From: Cumulibacter soli
Lineage (GTDB): Bacteria; Actinomycetota; Actinomycetes; Mycobacteriales; Antricoccaceae
DNA: 64,000 bases
Reading direction: 5' to 3'
Assembly (NCBI RefSeq): GCF_004382795.1
Contig: NZ_SMSG01000007.1
Span: 1-64,000, forward strand
The notes below the pieces were generated by a model that made no database searches, was not told where the DNA came from, and worked only from the letters and a program-made list of their open reading frames with translations. The position numbers and the translations under genes were made by a program. Shown in pieces: positions 15,893-24,740 of the stretch; position 1 is the stretch's first letter; every line of letters begins with the position of its first letter.

Positions 15893-16765
15893 CTACGACT
15901 GGCTCGTCTGAACCTGCTTGCCTTCCTTGGCGTTCGACATGTCGGTGATCTTGTCCCACTTGTCGGCCACATCGCCCATGGTGGGGACGTCGTTGAAGAC
16001 GTGGCCCTCACTGGCGTAGTACGCCACGCGCTGCACCAGGCCGCCACCGGCGATGAACACCGAACCGGTATCGGTCGACTCGTCGCTCATCAGGTAGCCG
16101 ACGACCGGTGCGACGTGGTCCGGGCCGAGGGCCTTGAGGCGCTCTTCCGGCATCAGGTCTTCGGTCATCCGGGTAGCCGCGATCGGCGCCATCGCATTTG
16201 CGTTGATGTTGTACTTCGCGCCCTCGATCGACAGCGTGTTGATCAGGCCGACGAGGCCGAGCTTGGCAGCACCGTAGTTGGCCTGTCCGAAGTTGCCGTA
16301 GATGCCGCTAGTCGAGGTAGCGACCAAAATGCGGCCGTACTTCTGCTCGCGGAAGTGCGGCCATGCGGCGTGGGTGATGTAGTACCCGCCGTACAGGTGC
16401 ACCTGCTCCACGGCGTTCCACGCGTCGGCGTCCATCTTCATGTAGGACACGTCGCGCAGAATGCCGGCATTGCTCACCACGCCGTCGATGCCGCCGAACG
16501 CGTCGATGCAGGTCTGCACGATCGCCTTGCCGCCTTCTGCGCTGGCAACGCTGTCGTAGTTTGCAACGGCCTCGCCGCCCTCTGCGCGGATTTCCTCCAC
16601 GACGGTGTCGGCCATTGCCGAGCCGCCACCGGAGCCATCGCGGGCGCCACCGAGGTCATTGATGACGACCTTAGCCCCTTCGCGCGCCAGCAACTTGGCG
16701 TATTCGCGGCCAAGGCCGCCGCCCGCGCCAGTTACAACGATCCGTCGTCCTGCAACACCGGTCAT
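15893..16765 (-). CDS. SDR family dehydrogenase, MFE-2 type (3R)-hydroxyacyl-CoA dehydrogenase-like
   Basis: This 290-residue short-chain dehydrogenase has the cofactor motif TGAGGGLG, the structural NAG motif (VSNAGIL) and the catalytic Ser-Tyr-Lys set with ATSTSG and NYGAAKLG. The N-terminal INDLGG and the tail after the core resemble the dehydrogenase part of peroxisomal multifunctional enzyme 2, which oxidises (3R)-hydroxyacyl-CoA with NAD. I chose the ATG at 16765, with AAAGGA six bases upstream; a longer form adds ten residues. It is transcribed alone. A role in acyl-CoA or steroid beta-oxidation is likely, but the substrate is not shown. Confidence 0.87.
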   Translation of the reverse strand: MTGVAGRRIVVTGAGGGLGREYAKLLAREGAKVVINDLGGARDGSGGGSAMADTVVEEIRAEGGEAVANYDSVASAEGGKAIVQTCIDAFGGIDGVVSNAGILRDVSYMKMDADAWNAVEQVHLYGGYYITHAAWPHFREQKYGRILVATSTSGIYGNFGQANYGAAKLGLVGLINTLSIEGAKYNINANAMAPIAATRMTEDLMPEERLKALGPDHVAPVVGYLMSDESTDTGSVFIAGGGLVQRVAYYASEGHVFNDVPTMGDVADKWDKITDMSNAKEGKQVQTSQS

Positions 16766-16887
16766 GCTGTGTCCTTTCCTCTCGACGCGCCTCATTGCGC
16801 GCCAACACGTCCGTCTTTGAGCATTCTTCTCTCGCGGGCACTATGGCAACCATGGCCGATCTGTGAGTCCCGTCATACGCTCGAAGC

Positions 16888-18297
16888 ATGCCACGCTCAC
16901 AACCACCCGCGATCACGACTCTAGGTGCACTGCGTGCGAGCGGTCACGAGTACCGCACCGTCAAGCAGGAGCTCCGCGAAAACCTCCTGTCCCGACTACG
17001 CGCGAGCGAACCTTCGCTGCCCGGTCTGGTCGGGCTGGAAGACACTGTCATCCCCGAGGTCGAACGCACCTTGCTCGCCGGTCACGACCTGGTGCTGCTG
17101 GGCGAACGCGGCCAGGGCAAGACCCGATTGATGCGGACGATCGCCGGACTACTCGATGAGTGGACGCCGGTCATCGAAGGCTCCGAGATCAACGAGCACC
17201 CGTATGAGCCAGTGACGCGCGGCAGCATCGCCCGCGCCACCGAACTCGGCGACGATCTGCCGATCAGTTGGTGGCACCGCGATGATCGGTACGGCGAGAA
17301 ACTCGCTACGCCGGATACCAGCGTGGGTGATCTGATCGGCGATATCGACCCCACCAAGATTGCCGAAGGCCGCCTGCTCGGCGACCCGGAGACCGTTCAT
17401 TACGGTCTGCTCCCCCGGTTCAATCGCGGCATCTTCGGCATCAATGAGCTGCCGGACCTTGCCGAACGCATCCAGGTCGGCCTGTTCAACGTGCTGGAGG
17501 AGCGCGATATCCAGATCCGCGGTTACGCGCTGCGTCTGCCCCTCGACCTGATGCTGATCGCCTCGGCCAACCCCGAGGACTACACGAACCGCGGCCGCAT
17601 CATCACCCCGCTGAAGGACAGATTCGGTGCCGAAATCCGCACTCACTATCCCGAGACGATCGACGCCGATATCGCGCTGATCCGGCAGGAGGCCGAACTG
17701 ACCGCCGCGGTACCCGACCACCTGCTGCGGGTCATCGCCGAACTCACCACCGGGTTACGCAGCTCCCCGGCGATCGACCAACGGTCCGGGGTCTCCGCGC
17801 GATTCTCCATCGCGGCCACCGAGGCCGTGTCCGCTTCGGCGCTGAGACGCGGCGCGATCGTCGGCGAAGCCGCGCCGGTCGCGCGGATCGGCGATATACC
17901 AGCGATACTCGGCACCTTGCGCGGGAAGCTAGAGTTCGAAATGGGCGAGGAAGGCCGCGAGGACGACGTCCTGGAACACGTAGCGCGAATGGCCACGGCG
18001 TCGGTATTCCGTGAGCTGCTCACCGGCGTGGATCTGTCCTCATTTACCGCCGTCTTCGCCGAGGACGACGGCACGACGATTGAGACCGGAGCGCTGGTCC
18101 CTGCCTCAGATCTATTGCGCCAACTCGACCGCGTCGAGGGTCTGTCTACCGTGCTCACCAAGCTCCAGGTCAGCGAGGACGACGTGACACCTGGACAGGT
18201 GGCAGCGGCGATCGAGTTCGTGCTCGAAGGCCTCTATCTCACCCGTCGGATATCCAAGAGCGCCTTGGACACCGGCAACACGATCTACGGCAGCTGA
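16888..18297 (+). CDS. AAA ATPase, magnesium-chelatase/MoxR type (Rv0958-like)
   Basis: This 469-residue AAA protein has a Walker A motif GERGQGKT (residues 72-79). The Walker B position reads GIFGINELPDL, with Asn where Asp is usual. Sensor and arginine-finger regions (LIASANPEDYTNRGR, LKDRFGAEI) follow, then a helical lid domain. It resembles the magnesium-chelatase-like protein that mycobacteria encode beside a VWA protein. The VWA gene follows after two bases, so the two form a chaperone-like pair of the MoxR/VWA kind. True Mg chelation is unlikely since no other tetrapyrrole genes are near. The ribosome binding site is weak. Confidence 0.9.
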   Translation: MPRSQPPAITTLGALRASGHEYRTVKQELRENLLSRLRASEPSLPGLVGLEDTVIPEVERTLLAGHDLVLLGERGQGKTRLMRTIAGLLDEWTPVIEGSEINEHPYEPVTRGSIARATELGDDLPISWWHRDDRYGEKLATPDTSVGDLIGDIDPTKIAEGRLLGDPETVHYGLLPRFNRGIFGINELPDLAERIQVGLFNVLEERDIQIRGYALRLPLDLMLIASANPEDYTNRGRIITPLKDRFGAEIRTHYPETIDADIALIRQEAELTAAVPDHLLRVIAELTTGLRSSPAIDQRSGVSARFSIAATEAVSASALRRGAIVGEAAPVARIGDIPAILGTLRGKLEFEMGEEGREDDVLEHVARMATASVFRELLTGVDLSSFTAVFAEDDGTTIETGALVPASDLLRQLDRVEGLSTVLTKLQVSEDDVTPGQVAAAIEFVLEGLYLTRRISKSALDTGNTIYGS

Positions 18298-18299
18298 TC

Positions 18300-20261
18300 A
18301 TGGCGCACCGCAGTAGGCGATTCTCGTACGGAGCGTGGCGCGAGGGACCGGACCCCTTGGCTCCGCCGTACGATGTGCGCGCCGCCGTGGAGGATCTCGG
18401 CAAGAACATGCTCGCTGGCAGCAATGCCCGCGATGCGCTGCGAGAACTGCTGCAACGTGGCGTCGGTGATCGACCCGGCCTGGCCCAGTTGCGCGAACAG
18501 TTGCGGCGGCGGCGCGAGGAATTACGGCGCCGCGGAAACCTCGGTGGCGCAGTCGATCGTGCCCGCGGGCAACTCGATCAAGCTCTCGCTCTCGAACGCG
18601 ATCAGCTCGCCCGCGAGGACACCGAAGACGCGCGATTCGCCGAACTCGAACTCGACACACTTCCCGACTCGGTCGCCCAGGCAATGCAGTCGTTGACGAA
18701 CTACGCGTGGCATTCGCCGGAGGCGAAGGAACTTTACGACCAGATCAACGCCGGCTTGCGCGACGAGATCCTCAATCATCAGTTCGACGGGCTCAAAGAT
18801 GCCTTGCAGAACCGCGATCCACAGCAGATGCAGGCGTTGCAAGAGATGATGCAAGACCTCAACGAACTACTGTCGGCCCACGCCCGCGGCGAGGACACCG
18901 ACGAGCAGTTCGCTGACTTCATGGACAAGCACGGCGACTACTTCCCCGATGATCCAAAGAACGTCGACGAACTCATCGACCAACTCGCCCAGCGGCAAGC
19001 CGAGACCGAACGGCTGCTGCGCTCGCTGAGCCCTGAGCAGCGCGCCGAATTGATGTCACTGATGCAACAGGCGTTGCAGGATGCGGGACTCGCCGAGCAG
19101 ATGGAGCAACTCGGCAAGAACCTGCAGTCGCTACGCCCGGGAATGATGCGCGGGAGGCCGATCGAAGGAACTGGCGACGAGCCGCTCGGCTACGGCGAGG
19201 CGACCGGCATGATGGGCGAACTGTCGGACATTGACGCCCTCGAACAACAACTTTCCCAGCAGCATATGGGATCCACGCTCGACGACGTGGATGTCGATGC
19301 GCTTGAGCGACAACTCGGCAGTCAGGCGACTGCACATCTGCGAGCGCTGCGCGAACTGGAACAGGAGTTGGAGCGGCAGGGCTGGCTGCGGCGCGATGGA
19401 TCGGCGCTGAAACTCACCCCGAAAGCGCTGCGGCAACTCGGCGAGGCAACGTTGCGCCGGATCTTCGCCGATCTCGAAGCAGGTCGCGCCGGTGACCACG
19501 ACGACCAGCGAGTCGGCGCGGCCGACGAACGTACCGGCGCCTACCTGCCGTGGACGTTCGGGACCGAACAGCCGATTGACGCCGTTCGCACCGTCACTAA
19601 CTCGGTATTGCGGCGTGCGGGCTCCGGCGACGACGGCGGACCGCGACTGCACGTGGACGACTTCGTGATCGCCGAGACCGAACGTCGTACGCAAGCGGCA
19701 GTAGCGCTGTGCGTCGATCTCTCGTTCTCGATGGTGCAGCAGGAACGCTGGGAGCCGATGAAGCAGACGGCGCTGGCATTGGCGCATTTGATCGAAACGC
19801 GCTATCGACAGGACGCGTTGGAGATCATTGGGTTCAACCTCATGGCGCGACGCCTATCTGCGCTGGAACTTGCCGAGATCGAACCGGAGTGGGTCCAGGG
19901 TACGAACCTCGAACACGCCCTGGTGCTGGCCGGACGGCACGTACGGCGGCACCCGGAGGCCGAACCGATCATCCTCGTCGTCACCGACGGCGAACCGACG
20001 GCGCATCTGGTCAACGGCGAGCCGTGGTTTGAATACCCGCCGAGCCCAGATTGCGTGCGCAGTACGGTCGCCCAGGTGGACGCGTTAGCGCGGTACGGCG
20101 TGACCCTGAATATCTTCCGTCTCGGCAGCGATCCGGGGCTGGAGCGGTTCATCGACGCGCTCGCCCGTCGCGCTGGCGGGCGCGTGCTCGCGCCCAGCCT
20201 GGAGCATCTCGGCCAGTATGTCGTCAGCGACTACCTCCGCGCTCGCACTGGCCGCCGCTGA
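18300..20261 (+). CDS. VWA domain protein paired with the AAA ATPase (Rv0959-like)
   Basis: This 653-residue cytoplasmic protein has a long, charged, helix-rich N-terminal two thirds (many Gln, Glu and Arg; stretches such as RQAETERLLRSLSPEQRAEL). A C-terminal von Willebrand A domain follows. The metal-binding MIDAS motif DLSFS is at residues 473-477. It follows the AAA gene by two bases, as in the mycobacterial Rv0958-Rv0959 pair. Such pairs insert cofactors or remodel target proteins using ATP, with the VWA partner binding the target. The target here is unknown. A GC-rich hairpin at 20300 lies after the stop. Confidence 0.9.
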   Translation: MAHRSRRFSYGAWREGPDPLAPPYDVRAAVEDLGKNMLAGSNARDALRELLQRGVGDRPGLAQLREQLRRRREELRRRGNLGGAVDRARGQLDQALALERDQLAREDTEDARFAELELDTLPDSVAQAMQSLTNYAWHSPEAKELYDQINAGLRDEILNHQFDGLKDALQNRDPQQMQALQEMMQDLNELLSAHARGEDTDEQFADFMDKHGDYFPDDPKNVDELIDQLAQRQAETERLLRSLSPEQRAELMSLMQQALQDAGLAEQMEQLGKNLQSLRPGMMRGRPIEGTGDEPLGYGEATGMMGELSDIDALEQQLSQQHMGSTLDDVDVDALERQLGSQATAHLRALRELEQELERQGWLRRDGSALKLTPKALRQLGEATLRRIFADLEAGRAGDHDDQRVGAADERTGAYLPWTFGTEQPIDAVRTVTNSVLRRAGSGDDGGPRLHVDDFVIAETERRTQAAVALCVDLSFSMVQQERWEPMKQTALALAHLIETRYRQDALEIIGFNLMARRLSALELAEIEPEWVQGTNLEHALVLAGRHVRRHPEAEPIILVVTDGEPTAHLVNGEPWFEYPPSPDCVRSTVAQVDALARYGVTLNIFRLGSDPGLERFIDALARRAGGRVLAPSLEHLGQYVVSDYLRARTGRR

Positions 20262-20299
20262 TCGAGGAAGCGATGACGTACGCCCGGTGACGACCAGGG

Positions 20300-20320
20300 C
20301 CCGCGGTAAACGACCGCGGG
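20300..20320. terminator. Hairpin between convergent genes
   Basis: CCCGCGGT-AAACG-ACCGCGGG is a perfect 8-bp stem 39 bases after the VWA stop and 63 bases after the end of the convergent nitroreductase gene. No T-run follows. It probably ends transcription from one or both sides. Confidence 0.55.
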
Positions 20321-20382
20321 GCGCTGCGGCCGGTGGTTAAGCAGCCGGTCCTCGACCGAATGGGCCGAGTGGGTGGGGTTGA

Positions 20383-21069
20383 TCAGCCGTTGCGGAGCTT
20401 CGCTTCGTGCAGCCATTCAGACGTGTCGGCCCGGTCCGAACGCCAGTTATTGATCGGGTGCGCGGTGTCTTCGTATCCGATGGCCAGACCGCAGAACAGC
20501 ATCACGTCCTCGGGCCAGTCCAGCGTCTCGTACGCCACCTGGTGCCAACTCGTCCACGCCTCCTGTGGGCAGGTCGCCAGACCGCGCTCGGTGGCCAGCA
20601 GCATCACGTTCTGCAGGTACATGCCCACATCTGACCACTGCGGCGGACCCATCCGCCGCTCGATGCCGACCAGCACGGCCGCGGGGGCGCCGAAGAAGTC
20701 GAAGTTATTGCCGAACTGGTTGATCCGACCTGCCTTATCCTCGCGCGGGATGTCGATCGAGGCGTACAGGTCCTGACCGTTCTTGAATCGACGAGAGCGG
20801 TACGGCTCCCACAGGTCCTGCGGATAGACGTCGTACTCACCGCCCTGCCCCATGGGATGGTCGGCCCGCAGCTCGCGAACCTTGTCACGGAACGTCTGCA
20901 GGACGTCGCCGGTGAGCACCCAGATCCGCCACGGCTGCACGTTGCCGCCGGACGGCGCGAGCGCGGCGTCCTTCAGTAGCTGCTGGACGTCGGCCGGATC
21001 GACCTGCTGTGCGGTAAAGGCGCGCACCGACTTGCGAGTCGAGACGGCTTCGGAAACGGACATACCCAT
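20383..21069 (-). CDS. Nitroreductase family FMN protein
   Basis: This 228-residue nitroreductase has the N-terminal FMN phosphate-binding RKSVRAF, then LLKDAALAPSGGNVQPW, and the C-terminal glycine-rich ATERGLATCPQEAW and FCGLAIGYED. These enzymes reduce nitro groups or quinones with NAD(P)H. The ATG at 21069 has AAGGAG nine bases upstream; an ATG six bases further in is equally possible. It is the last gene of a minus-strand operon after an NMO and an MDR reductase. All three are redox enzymes for nitro or carbonyl substrates. Confidence 0.9.
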   Translation of the reverse strand: MGMSVSEAVSTRKSVRAFTAQQVDPADVQQLLKDAALAPSGGNVQPWRIWVLTGDVLQTFRDKVRELRADHPMGQGGEYDVYPQDLWEPYRSRRFKNGQDLYASIDIPREDKAGRINQFGNNFDFFGAPAAVLVGIERRMGPPQWSDVGMYLQNVMLLATERGLATCPQEAWTSWHQVAYETLDWPEDVMLFCGLAIGYEDTAHPINNWRSDRADTSEWLHEAKLRNG

Positions 21070-21124
21070 GAAGAGGGCTCCTTGATCCTGGTTGTACGAC
21101 GGTTGGATGTTGACTCGACGGCGA

Positions 21125-22114
21125 TTATTCGTCGCCCACGCGCACGATAACTTTGCCCATCGCGCGGCGACCGCTCATCCGGGTGAACGCCTCCACCACC
21201 TCGGACATCGGCACCGGCTCGTCGAGTGCGGGTTTCAGCTCACCAGTGGCGAGCCAGCCCGCCAATTGCTCGTTCAACGCTCGCCACACCTCCGGCTGAC
21301 GGCGCGGGACCTGAGCGAGGTCCACGCCCACCAGCGAGGCGCCCTTGAGCAGCGCGATGTTGTAGCGCGCGGACGGGATCTCGCCGGACGCGAACCCGAT
21401 GACTAGCAATCGCCCGCGCCAGCCCAGAGCGCGAAACGCCTCAGCACCGAGGTCGCCACCGACCGGATCAAACACGATGTCGATCTGCGGGTGCTTCTCC
21501 TTCAGCGCCGCGCGCCATCCCGGATCGCTTGAGTCGATCGCGTCGTCCGCTCCGGCGCCGAGTGCGAACTGGCGTTTCGTATCGGTCGATGCTGCCGCGA
21601 GCACCCGTAGCCCGAGCAGTTTGCCGATCGCGATTGCCGCCGTGCCCGTGCCGCCGGATGCCCCGAGCACCAGCATCGTCTCGCCCGCTGTCGCTTGGGC
21701 TCGGTCGGCCAGCGCGTACAACGCGGTCAGGTAATTGACGCGGAAGGCCGCACCCACGTCGAACGAGACACCGTCCGGGAGCAGGCTGGTCGCCTCGGCC
21801 GAGGCCACGGCGTACTGCGCCAACCCACCGCGGGGAAGCTGAGCGGTGACCCGGTCACCGAGGGCGAACCCCGAGACGCCTTCGCCGACTTCGGCGATCC
21901 GCCCGCTGACCTCCGATCCTGGGATGTACGGCAGCGGGTCCTTCGTTTGGTAGAGCCCCTGCACCTTCAACCCGTCTACGAAGCCGAGGCCCAAACTGAC
22001 TACCTCGACGAGTACCTCGCCCGGCCCAGGGGCCGGGCGAGGGGTCTCGGTGACGACGAGCGCCTCAAGCGGGCCGTACTCGTTAACGACAACAGCGCGC
22101 ATTGCGGCGGTCAC
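21125..22114 (-). CDS. MDR-family NADPH:quinone oxidoreductase
   Basis: This 329-residue zinc-free medium-chain reductase shows PYIPGSEVSGRIAEVGEGVSG and, at the cofactor fold, MLVLGASGGTGTAAI near residue 148. It reduces enones or quinones with NADPH. The GTG start at 22114 is three bases after the NMO stop, so the genes are coupled. An internal ATG four codons on is also possible. The substrate is not evident. Confidence 0.9.
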   Translation of the reverse strand: MTAAMRAVVVNEYGPLEALVVTETPRPAPGPGEVLVEVVSLGLGFVDGLKVQGLYQTKDPLPYIPGSEVSGRIAEVGEGVSGFALGDRVTAQLPRGGLAQYAVASAEATSLLPDGVSFDVGAAFRVNYLTALYALADRAQATAGETMLVLGASGGTGTAAIAIGKLLGLRVLAAASTDTKRQFALGAGADDAIDSSDPGWRAALKEKHPQIDIVFDPVGGDLGAEAFRALGWRGRLLVIGFASGEIPSARYNIALLKGASLVGVDLAQVPRRQPEVWRALNEQLAGWLATGELKPALDEPVPMSEVVEAFTRMSGRRAMGKVIVRVGDE

Positions 22115-22117
22115 GTG

Positions 22118-23095
22118 TTAGTCGACGAACATTCCGGCCAGGCGCTCGCGAGTGATCTCACGGGCCTGGGCCACAATGCGGTCGACGAGTTCCTGCACGG
22201 TCGGGATGTCGTAGATCAGACCGGCGACCATGCCACAGGACCAGCCGCCGGCTTCCATCTCACCGTTGACCATGATACGCGGGTATACGCCAGCAACCTC
22301 AGGAGCGATGTCCTCGAAGGTGATCTTGTCGCCCAGCGTGCGCTCCTTCTCCAGCAAGCGCTCGACAGCCGCGTTGGTCAGCACGCGCTCGGTGTTGCGC
22401 AGCGGGCGCATGATCAGCCGCGTGTCCATCTCGGAGGCGTTAACGAGGGCCTGCTTCACGTTGTCGTGAATCGGGGCTTCCTTCGTCGCCATGAATCGGG
22501 TGCCCATGTTGATACCTTCGGCGCCCATCGCGAGAGAGGCAGCGAGCGAGCGGCCATCGGCCTGCCCGCCCGAGGCGATGAACGGGATCTCCAGCTCGTC
22601 CTGCGCGCGCAGCAGCAGGATCATGTTGGGGATGTCGTCCTCACCCGGGTGACCCCCACATTCGAAGCCGTCGACGCTGACCGCGTCACAACCGATGTCC
22701 TGCGCCTTGAGCGAGTGGCGCACCGTGGTGCACTTGTGGATCACCTTGATGCCATTGTCCTTAAGGATCGGCAGCCACTTTGCCGGGTTGTTACCGGCGG
22801 TCTCCACGATCTTCACACCGCTGTCGATGACGGCCTGCACGTACGCCGGGTAGTCCGGCGGGTTCAAGGTCGGCAGGAAGGTCAAGTTGACCGCGATCGG
22901 GTTCGAGGTCATGTCCTGCGCCTTGGCAATCTCATTCGCCAGGTCGCCGGGAGACTTCTGCGTCAGTGCCGTGATGGTGCCAAGTCCGCCCGCGTTCGAC
23001 ACGGCGGCGGCCAGCTCCGCGAGGCCGACATAGTGCATGCCGCCCTGAACGATCGGGTACTTGATGCCGAGCATCTCGGTAATCTTCGTCTTCAT
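22118..23095 (-). CDS. Nitronate monooxygenase family flavoprotein
   Basis: This 325-residue NMO-family protein starts MKTKITEMLGIKYPIVQGGM, the usual N-terminal FMN-binding region. It keeps the catalytic His in FECGGHPGED and has the glycine-rich IASGGQADGRSLAASLAMGA. The ATG at 23095 is five bases after AGGGAG; the frame continues upstream to 23128 without homology. It leads the operon with an MDR reductase and a nitroreductase. This branch includes actinobacterial proteins that have not been shown to use nitronates and may act as enoyl or trans-2 reductases. Confidence 0.9.
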   Translation of the reverse strand: MKTKITEMLGIKYPIVQGGMHYVGLAELAAAVSNAGGLGTITALTQKSPGDLANEIAKAQDMTSNPIAVNLTFLPTLNPPDYPAYVQAVIDSGVKIVETAGNNPAKWLPILKDNGIKVIHKCTTVRHSLKAQDIGCDAVSVDGFECGGHPGEDDIPNMILLLRAQDELEIPFIASGGQADGRSLAASLAMGAEGINMGTRFMATKEAPIHDNVKQALVNASEMDTRLIMRPLRNTERVLTNAAVERLLEKERTLGDKITFEDIAPEVAGVYPRIMVNGEMEAGGWSCGMVAGLIYDIPTVQELVDRIVAQAREITRERLAGMFVD

Positions 23096-23313
23096 GCCGC
23101 TCCCTGGTAAGAAGATTTGCGTGTCCAAAGGTGTTTACCACGCGGGCGTGCCGGTTCTGCGAGCACCCGGATACCAGTGCGCAATTGTCCGGGCTGTTCC
23201 TCAGCGTTTCTCACGTCGGCCGCACCCGCTAGGGTGCTTAGCGAGCGCCCACTACAACTCAGTACACCACATTCGGGCCGGCGGGTGCCTGCTCGACGAA
23301 CAGAAGGAGCTCC

Positions 23314-24213
23314 ATGAGCGACTACAGCGAGATCATCTATGAGGTGGCCGACGGCATCGCGACCATCACCCTGAACCGCCCCGAGCGCCTGAATGCGTTC
23401 ACCGGCACCATGTGCCAGGAGTTGGCGAATGCCTACAAGACTGCCGATGAGGACGACAACGTGCGCGTCGTGATCGTGACCGGTTCGGGTCGCGGCTTCT
23501 GCGCTGGCGCCGACCTGGAGAAGGGCGGCGACACCTTCAACGCGAAGGACCCGAGCCGCGCCGACCGCGCCCAGACCATCGGCACGATCAACGGCTTCCC
23601 GCGGGACGGCGGCGGTTTCACCTCGCTGGCGACCGCGGCGTGCCGCAAGGTCGTCATCGGCGCGATCAACGGACCCGCCGTCGGTATCGGCGCCACGATG
23701 ACGTTGCCGATGGATATCCGCATCGCTGCGGAGTCGGCTCGCTTCGGCTTCGTATTCGCCCGTCGCGGCCTCGTCCCGGAAGCAGCATCGAGCTGGTTCC
23801 TGCCGCGCGTCGTCGGCATCTCGCAGGCGATGGAATGGGTCGCGACCGGACGCGTCTTCGGGGCCTCCGAGGCGTTGTCCGGCGGTCTGGTCTCTCGCGT
23901 CGTCCCGGACGATCAGCTGCTGGCCACGGCCCGTGAACTGGCCAAGGAAATTGTAGACAACACGTCGGCGGTCTCGGTTGCGCTGTCCAGCCAGTTGCTG
24001 TGGCAGATGCTTGGCGAGTCTTCGCCGTGGGATGCACACCGTGCCGATTCCCGCGCGATCTACGAACTTGGCCAGGGCAAGGATGTCGCCGAAGGCGTCA
24101 TGTCGTTCCTGGAGAAGCGCGCACCGCAGTTCCCGGGCAAGCCGAGCGTTGACTTCACCGACACCGTGCCGCGCTGGCCGGCACAGCCCGACGACGTGAC
24201 CTCGGGTTCCTAA
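23314..24213 (+). CDS. Enoyl-CoA hydratase/isomerase (crotonase) family protein
   Basis: This 299-residue crotonase has the two oxyanion-hole segments GRGFCAGADLEKG and NGPAVGIGATM, and the acidic residue region RRGLVPEAASSWFLPRVVG typical of hydratases. It would add water to 2-enoyl-CoA in beta-oxidation. AGAAGGAGCTCC before the ATG is a strong ribosome binding site. It is divergent from the NMO operon with a 218-base gap that must hold both promoters. A long hairpin at 24231 ends the unit. At nearly 300 residues it is slightly longer than standard because of the C-terminal tail. Confidence 0.9.
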   Translation: MSDYSEIIYEVADGIATITLNRPERLNAFTGTMCQELANAYKTADEDDNVRVVIVTGSGRGFCAGADLEKGGDTFNAKDPSRADRAQTIGTINGFPRDGGGFTSLATAACRKVVIGAINGPAVGIGATMTLPMDIRIAAESARFGFVFARRGLVPEAASSWFLPRVVGISQAMEWVATGRVFGASEALSGGLVSRVVPDDQLLATARELAKEIVDNTSAVSVALSSQLLWQMLGESSPWDAHRADSRAIYELGQGKDVAEGVMSFLEKRAPQFPGKPSVDFTDTVPRWPAQPDDVTSGS

Positions 24214-24230
24214 CTGCTCAGCCGAGGAGA

Positions 24231-24285
24231 ATGCGGTGGGCCGCACCTCGCTATCAATCAGATAGCGGCGTGCGACCCACCGCAT
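24231..24285. terminator. Long hairpin after the enoyl-CoA hydratase gene
   Basis: The arms 24231-24255 and 24261-24285 pair over 25 bases with three mismatches around a 5-base loop AATCA, starting ATGCGGTGGG. It begins 18 bases after the hydratase stop and ends 32 bases from the end of the convergent membrane protein gene. It probably terminates both, though no clear T-run follows. Confidence 0.7.
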
Positions 24286-24316
24286 CGTCGTTATATCGGC
24301 GAACTAGACCTCAAGG

Positions 24317-24652
24317 TTACGCCTGCGAAACCATATCGAGGAAACTCGGGTACAGCATCGTGCACATGAGCACGCCGGCTACGACGAGGACGACGCAGGC
24401 GATCAGCGCCACAACCTTCGCCGCAGCTCCGCGGCCATTCACCAGCGCCTGCAACGCCAGCACGATCGCGAAGATCGCCAGCCCGACGCCCAAAGCGAGC
24501 GACAGCGCCCCCATCTGAATTTCTTGGTCAGTGCCCGCTACCGACGCGTCAGTCAGCTCCGACTTTCCTAGCCCATAGGCGATTCCGCCGCTAAAGGGAA
24601 CCAACAGCAGTAACCACAGCAACTTCTTCGAGCTCGCGCGGCGTTCAGTCAT
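24317..24652 (-). CDS. Small hypothetical membrane protein
   Basis: This 111-residue protein has three hydrophobic segments (about residues 10-28, 48-68 and 79-99; LLWLLLLVPFSGGIAY, LGVGLAIFAIVLALQ, VVALIACVVLVVAGVLM) and a short basic N-terminus (MTERRASSKK), which suggests an inside N-terminus. There is no recognisable domain. It stands alone on the minus strand, convergent with the hydratase. Composition and codon use fit the neighbours. Function unknown. Confidence 0.7.
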   Translation of the reverse strand: MTERRASSKKLLWLLLLVPFSGGIAYGLGKSELTDASVAGTDQEIQMGALSLALGVGLAIFAIVLALQALVNGRGAAAKVVALIACVVLVVAGVLMCTMLYPSFLDMVSQA

Positions 24653-24740
24653 GAGGCTTGATACTAAGCGAGCAGCACGGAGGCGGACCGACTACTCCGC
24701 ACTATTCGCCGCGTATGGCTCGGTGACCCGTCGCTTCGTC

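Noticed and set aside
21695-23110. 471-residue plus-strand frame opposite the NMO-MDR operon
   Set aside because: Antisense shadow of two well-supported genes with good ribosome binding sites.
23092-24285. 397-residue minus-strand frame opposite the enoyl-CoA hydratase
   Set aside because: Shadow of a clear crotonase. Its start also lies inside the hairpin at 24231-24285, which explains why its N-terminus resembles a frame on the other strand.
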